From Diacronema lutheri (Eukaryota; Haptophyta; Pavlovophyceae; Pavlovales; Pavlovaceae), in NCBI GenBank assembly GCA_019448385.1, contig JAGTXO010000015.1, forward strand, positions 496,001 to 560,000: a DNA stretch of 64,000 nucleotides, read 5' to 3'. The notes beneath the pieces were generated by a model. It was not told the DNA's origin and made no database searches. It was given only the letters and a program-made list of their open reading frames with translations. Positions 58,789 through 64,000 of this stretch are shown one piece after another (positions within the stretch are counted from its first letter, which is position 1; every line of letters starts with the position of its first letter). The translations under genes and the position numbers were made by a program.

Positions 58789-59985
58789 ATGGTGGCGTCC
58801 GGAGGCGTCTCACAGTCTCACAGTATGGTGGCGTCCGACGACGACGCGTGGACGTCCGGCGCGCTCATCCGCCTCGTCGAGATCGTGTCGATGGCGACGG
58901 GCGCGTGCAAGACATGGGACGAGGATGAGTCCGAGGTCGTCAAGGACAACCTGCCCTCCGTCCGCGAGGCGTGGGCTCTCATCCTCCAGGGCGGGAGCGC
59001 GGCTGGCAGAGGACAGCGCGCCGCGGTCGACCAGAAGCTGCTCACGCCAGAGGAGAAGTGGAAGCCGATCCGCGAGCTGCTGGGCAACCCCAACTTCAAG
59101 CCAGGCGTTCGGACTACATACGCCGCGGCGATTGGCACGTCGGATGCCGATGTCAACGCGGCTCACAACACCAACAGCCTCAAGATTCAGGCGGCGTTCG
59201 CAACGCTGCGCTCAAATGTCTCCACGCTGAAGACGTGCGTGACGCGTCGCCCGCACGCGCCGCGCCCCTCTCGCTGTGCACCGCGCGCGCTGAACGCCGC
59301 ACCTGCGCTCCTCGTCACGCGCGCGCCGCTCGCACCGCCGCGCAGCAACTACACCAAATCGGGCAACAACGACTCGGAGGAAATGCTAAATCAGCAGCTT
59401 AACCAGGCGACGCCCCTCTACCACAAGCCCGTCTTGTACCTCTGGCTGCTGATCCAGGCCGAAATTGTGCCGACCGACTTCTATCACGCCCTCGCCAAGT
59501 CGGTCGATGGCAACGCGGCGTGCGAGTTTGGGATCGGCGTCTACGACGCCGTGGAGATCCCGTCGGGCCCCAAGAAGCGCAAGAAGGACACGTCGGCGGC
59601 GCCCCTGGCTGCCCAGATGGCCGATTTCACGCGCACGTTTGCGGACGTCGGGCGCAGAATGGCGGCAGCTTTGTCGTCCTTGGCGGAGCCGTCCGCGCAG
59701 CGCGCGCGCGCGCCAAACGCTCGGCACGTCGAGCAGATCGTCGCCGACGAGCTCGACGAGAACCTAAGGCAGGCTGCGCTCGCCAGCAGCGCGCTCTCCA
59801 ACGCGATTAAGAACTATGTGGATTCCAAGGCCAGCGGCATCTTCAACGACGCCGACCTCGAAGTCTTTGCGGCTGGCGTCAAGACCAAGCAAAAGGAGGT
59901 GACGCAGCTCAGTCTTGCGCGAGAGGTTCTTCTCTCGCGCCAGCGCGCCGCCGGTGCGGAGCGCGGCAGAGGCCGCGGAGCCTGA
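58789..59985 (+). CDS. basic nuclear-type protein, possibly Myb/SANT-like, unknown
   Basis: Two exons (58789-59234 and 59346-59985) with a GT-AG intron of 111 bp give 361 residues and the join LKTNYTKSGNND. The N-terminal region (DDDAWTSGALIRLVEIVSMA, then WKPIRELLGNPNF) and the NYTKSGNND segment recall the Myb/SANT-like domain that accompanies PIF/Harbinger transposases, but the similarity is weak and several residues are inserted. A nuclear-type basic stretch (GPKKRKKDTS) and a C-terminal helix (VEQIVADELDENLRQAALAS) follow. The first 12 codons contain an in-frame near-duplication (MVASGGVSQSHS, MVASDDDAW), so the start could be 58789 or 58825. Divergent from RPN1, 42 bp between starts. Confidence 0.55.
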   Translation: MVASGGVSQSHSMVASDDDAWTSGALIRLVEIVSMATGACKTWDEDESEVVKDNLPSVREAWALILQGGSAAGRGQRAAVDQKLLTPEEKWKPIRELLGNPNFKPGVRTTYAAAIGTSDADVNAAHNTNSLKIQAAFATLRSNVSTLKTCVTRRPHAPRPSRCAPRALNAAPALLVTRAPLAPPRSNYTKSGNNDSEEMLNQQLNQATPLYHKPVLYLWLLIQAEIVPTDFYHALAKSVDGNAACEFGIGVYDAVEIPSGPKKRKKDTSAAPLAAQMADFTRTFADVGRRMAAALSSLAEPSAQRARAPNARHVEQIVADELDENLRQAALASSALSNAIKNYVDSKASGIFNDADLEVFAAGVKTKQKEVTQLSLAREVLLSRQRAAGAERGRGRGA

Positions 59986-60139
59986 CATGTACCACAGAGC
60001 GAGCTCAGGAGTTGGAAGCGTCGTGCTGAGTGAAGGGAAACGGTCGGCTACGCTGCCGTACAGCAGCGCCGATGCTGCTCAAAAAACCTCCGCCGCGAGC
60101 CCGCCAAGCAGCGCCTTGTCTTGAGACCTGCGCCGAGCC

Positions 60140-60272
60140 TCGTCTGTGAAGCCAGATCTCCGCATGATGCATTCGCGTGCGCTCTTTCGCTCGCTCCGTT
60201 TGTCCAGCCTCGGCCCCGTGCACGCCCCCCCCCCCCCCCCCCTGCTGACCCGCCTGTGAGCGTCGTTAGTAT
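60140..60272 (+). repeat. R1 repeat, 3' fragment
   Basis: The last ~130 bp of R1, with TCGCTCGCTCCGTTTGTCCA, GCCTCGGCCCCGTGC, a C run (60226-60242) and CTGACCCGCCTGTGAGCG, ending in CGTTAGTAT at 60264-60272. The reversed motif ATACTAACG follows at 60324-60332, 30 bp upstream of the ABHD11-like start codon. The region 59986-60361 otherwise shows nothing recognisable. Confidence 0.6.
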
Positions 60273-60361
60273 CTGTATCCCCATAAATTATGTATTCGCG
60301 CTCAAAGTTTTCCTTCCGTCATTATACTAACGGCGCTTACGTCAGGACATTATTGGGCGCG

Positions 60362-61312
60362 ATGCGCCGCGCGGCGCCCACGCGCGCGCTCGCGTTGCTC
60401 TCGCTCGCGAGCCTGGCGCCAGGCGGGCTACACGCCGCTGCGTTCGCTAGCTCGCGCCTCGGCTCGCTGCGCACCGTCGCGCTGCAGACGCTGGAGGTCG
60501 CGTCCGCAGAGGACGCGCCACCGCTTGTGATTGTGCACGGGCTCTTCGGCTCTGCGCGCAACTTTTTGAGCTTCAGCACGATGCTCTCGCAGCAGTTGCG
60601 CGTAAAGCGGCGCATTCTGATGGTGGATTTGCGCAACCACGGGCGCAGCGCCCACGCGCCCACCATGTCGTACGAGGAGATGGCGGCCGACGTGCTCGCT
60701 CTCCTCGACGAGCGCGGCATCCGGCGCGCGGCGGTGATCGGGCACAGCATGGGCGGCAAGGTGTCGGCGGTGATGGCGCTAAACCAGCCGGAGCTCGTCC
60801 AAAGCCTCGGCATCCTCGACATCGCGCCGATCCAGTACACGGCCGCGACGAGCCCCGCGTGGGCGGAGGTCGAGGCCGTCGTGCGCGCGTGCGCGCAGCT
60901 GCCGCTTGACGGCGTGCGCGACAGGCACCAGGCGTCACGCATGCTCGAGGCGTCGATTCCGAACCCGATCATGCGCGCTTTCGTGCTCACCAACCTCACG
61001 CCACGAGCCGGCAACGACGCGAGCGGCTGGGATTGGCGGATCAACGTGCAGGCGATCGCCAGCAGTCTCGCAGAGGTGGAGGATTTTCCATACCCGCCGG
61101 ACGGCAGCCGGCAGTACGCAGGGCAAGCCTTCTTTATCGGCGGCAGTGACTCGACCTTCATCAAGACGAGCCACCTGCCAGCGATCGCGAGCTTCTTCCC
61201 GCAGTATACGGTTGCGAAGATCAAAAATGCCGGCCACTGGATCCACACTGAGCAGCCGGCGCACACGCTCGAACTCGTCTCCCGCTTTCTCGACGAGTCT
61301 GCCGAGCTGTGA
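60362..61312 (+). CDS. alpha/beta hydrolase, ABHD11-like
   Basis: Single-exon gene of 316 residues; ATG at 60362. The leader (ALALLSLASLAPGGLHAAAF-ASS) looks like a signal peptide ending in an AAAF motif, compatible with plastid import in red-lineage algae; mitochondrial targeting is the alternative, since animal ABHD11 is mitochondrial. The hydrolase core has IVHGLFGSARNFLSF (oxyanion region), DLRNHGRSAHAPTMSYEEMA, the nucleophile elbow GHSMGGKVSAVMAL, the acid in FIGGSDSTFI and the catalytic His in NAGHWIHTE. Family members hydrolyse esters or thioesters; the substrate is unknown. Confidence 0.85.
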   Translation: MRRAAPTRALALLSLASLAPGGLHAAAFASSRLGSLRTVALQTLEVASAEDAPPLVIVHGLFGSARNFLSFSTMLSQQLRVKRRILMVDLRNHGRSAHAPTMSYEEMAADVLALLDERGIRRAAVIGHSMGGKVSAVMALNQPELVQSLGILDIAPIQYTAATSPAWAEVEAVVRACAQLPLDGVRDRHQASRMLEASIPNPIMRAFVLTNLTPRAGNDASGWDWRINVQAIASSLAEVEDFPYPPDGSRQYAGQAFFIGGSDSTFIKTSHLPAIASFFPQYTVAKIKNAGHWIHTEQPAHTLELVSRFLDESAEL

Positions 61313-61468
61313 TGCGCTGTTTGGCGGGCACTTTGGCCGTGTGTGTCAGGCGCTAGCGCGGCCCTGCCTATAACGGTTTCAAAAGGGAAAGACGGCCAAG
61401 GCCTCCTTCATTTTGGCTGCGGCCTGAGCAGCAAGCCGGCCGGGCAACGGGCAGCTTGGCGGCGAGCA

Positions 61469-61886
61469 ATGTCGTTAGCTCGCCCGGACACGGACCTGCT
61501 GGACATCCTGAGCGCGACAACGGGCAGCTTCGCCGTGCAAGAGGAGTCCGCACGCGACGACGCGATCCGCTTGAAGACCGAGGCGCTCGAGCGATGGACC
61601 ACGATCGCCGGCAGGCCCCAGGGTGCGGCGCGCGGCGCGCGCGCGAGCGCGCGCGAGGCACATTTTGCTGCGCCCACGCCAGCGCAAAGCGGTGGGTGGC
61701 CGACACCGCCAGCTCGTCTGTTTTTGCGCGGTCGCGGCTAAGGGCGCGCGCCCCGTCCCCGCGTTCGCCACTGCAGTTGCAAACCCGGCGCTCAATGATC
61801 TCGCCTCCCGCATCCAGGAGCTGACGCGCGAGAAGCATCGCCTGTACCAGTCCATCCACACGAGGCAGGCGCTACTCTTTGGCTAG
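61469..61886 (+). CDS. small coiled-coil protein, 87 residues, unknown
   Basis: Two exons (61469-61622 and 61777-61886) with a GT-AG intron of 154 bp (61623-61776). The join GRPQ-VANPALNDLASRIQ gives a compact protein: an N-terminal MSLARPDTDLLDILSATTGS, a helix with a conserved-looking ALERWTTIAG, and a C-terminal coiled coil (LASRIQELTREKHRLYQSIH). No family was recognised. The clean splice and a C-terminus better preserved than the intron support a real gene. Confidence 0.5.
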
Positions 61887-62268
61887 TGAGATGAGGCCGG
61901 GCGCGCTTCGCCGGACGCCCTGTGCGCCGTCGTGACAGGCTGTGCGCCACTCTGCGTTTGGCCCACAGTTGCGCCGACGTCCGGCGGCATCAGCGCGTGA
62001 GCCGTGAAGAACCCATGTCAGAGCCACTCACCCTCGGCCGCTCAGACTACATTCTACGTGTGCACGGCGTGTGCTTCCAATCGTGTGCAGAGCCTGGAAG
62101 GAGGGGCCCTCGGCCAGCGCAACAGCTGCAGATCGTTGGTTCGTCGGGCCGAGCTGGGCACTCGGCGCGCTGATGCGCGCGTGCATGGCACGCCGCACGC
62201 GGCTCGGCATGCGGCCAGATCACAGCGACGCGCTGAGCTGCGCGCGGCCAAAGTACCCGCAGTGCTCA
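61887..62268. other. convergent intergenic region, nothing recognised
   Basis: These 382 bp lie between the stop codons of the small coiled-coil gene and the acyl-CoA dehydrogenase. No open frame with recognisable domains, RNA gene or repeat was seen; the region presumably holds both 3' untranslated regions. Confidence 0.45.
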
Positions 62269-64000
62269 TCACGCAGCGGCGACTGCAACGCGCTCGGCCC
62301 CGCCGTACGGCGAGATGAGCGCGGGCCGCACGTAGTCGGGCTGCGCGGCCTCGCGGCCGAGCTTGTCGAACGAGTCCACCTGCGCACGGCCGGTGGCGGG
62401 TTAGCGTGAGGAGTGTGGCGAGTACGGGCAGCGCGGCGAGTAACGGGCGCACAGAGGCGCGTACGCGCTGCGCTGGCGCAGCGCGATCCGTCGCGTGGCC
62501 GGCGCAGCGCCGTGCCTGAATGATCTCTTCGCGCATCGCCTCGGCCTCGTTGATGACCGCCTGCTCGGCGCTGGTGGGCGCGCGCTTGGCCTTGCGCACG
62601 GCGGCAAGGATCGCGTCCGCCTCGAGGCACTGGACCGCACAAGGGCAGCGGGGCAAAGACCGGCCGCACGCCGGCGCGCGCGGCGGTGAGTCGGGGTCCA
62701 AGTGCGGCAGCGGGCGCCGCGCACGTGCCGCTCGGCAACGGCTGGCGCGCAACGCGCGGATCGGTCCGCGCGACCTCGGGCATATGACGTACCTTTGGGA
62801 GCGCGCGGTTGATGAGCGCGATGCGGTCGTTCGGGTCGTTGCGCGAGATGAAGATGTTGGGCGAGAGGAGCTTGCGCACCTGCGAGTCCGTCGTGATCAG
62901 CGCGCTCACCTGCTGGTTGAGCCGGTCGGATGGCATTGCGTAACTGCCGCCGAGCGGGAAGGTGAGCGCGCGCATGAGCAGCCCGATGCCAGGCACGGGG
63001 AAGTTGGCTTGGATGGCGAAGAGCGACTGCTGCGTCTCGTACAGCAGCTCGCTCATCGCGTGGTCGAGCACCTGGCGCGTGCGGCGCCGTCGGCGAGCGC
63101 GCACGCGCGGGCCGCGTGTGGGCGTGCGCACCAGGGGCACACCCGAGGGGGGCGCACGTGCCGTCCTCGCGGCCGCCGCGCGCGACGCGGCGCGCGCCTT
63201 GTCCGAGTCGGCGCAGTGGTGCGTCTTGTGGTAGTGGAGCATGGCGTAGCCCGAGTACAGGTTGCCGAGCACGTCAGCAAAGCGGCCGGAGAGCATCTCG
63301 GCGAACTTGAGCTTGCCGCCGAGCACGAGCGACAGATCGGCAGAGATGGCAAACGCGCGCGCCAGCCGGCCGAGCTGCACCTCGTGGTATGCGGCCACGT
63401 CGGCGCCCTTGCCAAAGGGGGCGCGCAGCGCGGTGGCGAGCGCGCCGCCCACCGCGCCGACCGCGTTGGTCGCCGCATGCCCGACGAGCCGCGCGAGGTG
63501 CTGGTTGAAGCCACGCATGTCATCGCCCTTGTTGATCGACTCGATCAACCCGAGCAGGTTTGGGTGCGAGCGGTTGAGGCCCTGGCCAAAGACGATGAGG
63601 GAGCGCGTGAGAATGTTCGCGCCTTCGACGGTGATCCCGATCGGGATCTGCTGGTACGAGTTGCCCATGAAGTTGGCCTTGCCCTTGCAGATGCCCGCGC
63701 CGCCAAGGATGTCCATCGCTTGGTTGACCACCGAGCGCATCCGCGCGGTCATCTGGTACTTCATGATCGCGCTGAGGACGGGCGGCTGCTCGTGCGCGTT
63801 GAGGATGCCGTTCATCAGCGCCTGGCACGCGTTCATCCGGTACGTGCTCGATGCGATCGCCGCAAGCTGCTCCTGCACGCCCTCGAGCTCGGCGATGGGC
63901 ACCTTGAACTGCTTGCGCACGCGCGCGTACGCGCCGACGGCGTTGGACGCGGTCTGCGCGGCGCCGACGGAGAGCGCGGGGAGCGAGATCCCGCGACCCT
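62269..64000 (-). CDS. acyl-CoA dehydrogenase, FadE/DUF1974 type, 3' part
   Basis: Partial at the window end. Exons seen are >64000-63198, 63071-62793, 62629-62516 and 62379-62269. Two of the three introns are GC-AG (AAG|GCGCGC and CAG|GCACGG) and one is GT-AG. The protein contains GISLPALSVGAAQTASNAVG, SVVNQAMDILGGAGICKG and IGITVEGANILTRSLIVFGQ, the flavin and active-site region of acyl-CoA dehydrogenases, followed by the DUF1974 domain typical of bacterial FadE (HAMSELLYETQQSLFAIQAN, then GLLMRALTFPLGGSYAMPSD). It catalyses the first step of fatty-acid beta-oxidation, probably in mitochondria or peroxisomes. The bacterial-type architecture in a spliced gene suggests an old transfer. Confidence 0.88.

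Noticed and set aside
58789-59985. Calling the unknown basic protein the missing Harbinger Myb partner
   Set aside because: It is 13 kb from the transposon, lacks the terminal motif, and the SANT-like similarity is weak; mentioned only as a possibility.
1-64000. tRNA or rRNA genes and operon-like organisation
   Set aside because: No cloverleaf or rRNA core strings were recognised by eye, and genes alternate strand with spliceosomal introns, so bacterial operon models do not apply.

Overview
The window is eukaryotic nuclear DNA, very GC-rich, with short spliceosomal introns (about 90-230 bp in most genes), very short intergenic spacers and long G or C homopolymer runs. Gene content points to a flagellated alga with a secondary red plastid, most likely a haptophyte. 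It encodes ciliary proteins (CFAP57, CCDC103), a plastid phosphate translocator whose presequence contains an ASA-F type cleavage motif, and an FKBP with a bipartite leader. I resolved about 30 introns by splice consensus and protein similarity; five use GC-AG instead of GT-AG borders, which also fits haptophytes. The species assignment is inference.

Layout. 0-5.2 kb: 3' end of CFAP57 (+), an exostosin-like glycosyltransferase (-, two frame disruptions), a repeat copy (R1) and an M48 metalloprotease (-). 5.27-9.43 kb: a mobile-element island with a decayed reverse-transcriptase element followed by a 1.73-kb element with 26-bp perfect terminal inverted repeats and its own ORF. 9.5-10.2 kb: a centromeric histone H3 candidate. 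10.4-21.2 kb: GT61-like transferase, NELF-A-like factor, Ala-rich coiled-coil protein, plastid FKBP, vault-repeat-like protein, P5C-reductase-like enzyme, aldo/keto reductase and a beta-propeller protein, followed by a decayed gene at 21.2-21.7 kb. 21.8-31.5 kb: nucleoredoxin, acidic nuclear protein, DUF1295 membrane protein, EMC10, a glycine-zipper protein and a methyltransferase. 31.9-43.9 kb: plastid phosphate translocator, coiled-coil protein, MAGO, a calponin-homology plus LRR protein, an Ala-rich disordered protein and CCDC103. 43.95-45.66 kb: a PIF/Harbinger DNA transposon with a spliced transposase. 45.7-53.8 kb: a membrane-anchored putative glycosyltransferase, a gene-poor stretch, a Sel1-MYND protein and an organellar RecD2-like helicase. 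54-64 kb: proteasome RPN1 (six exons), an unknown basic protein, an ABHD11-like hydrolase, a small unknown gene and the 3' part of a FadE-type acyl-CoA dehydrogenase.

Organisation. Genes alternate strands as head-to-head and tail-to-tail pairs. Start codons of several divergent pairs lie only 6-157 bp apart, and stop codons of convergent pairs are as close as 13 bp. There are no operons; the genes are independent housekeeping, ciliary, plastid, secretory and nuclear functions. Many long antisense ORFs are by-products of GC-rich coding sequence and are omitted. No tRNA, rRNA or CRISPR array was seen.
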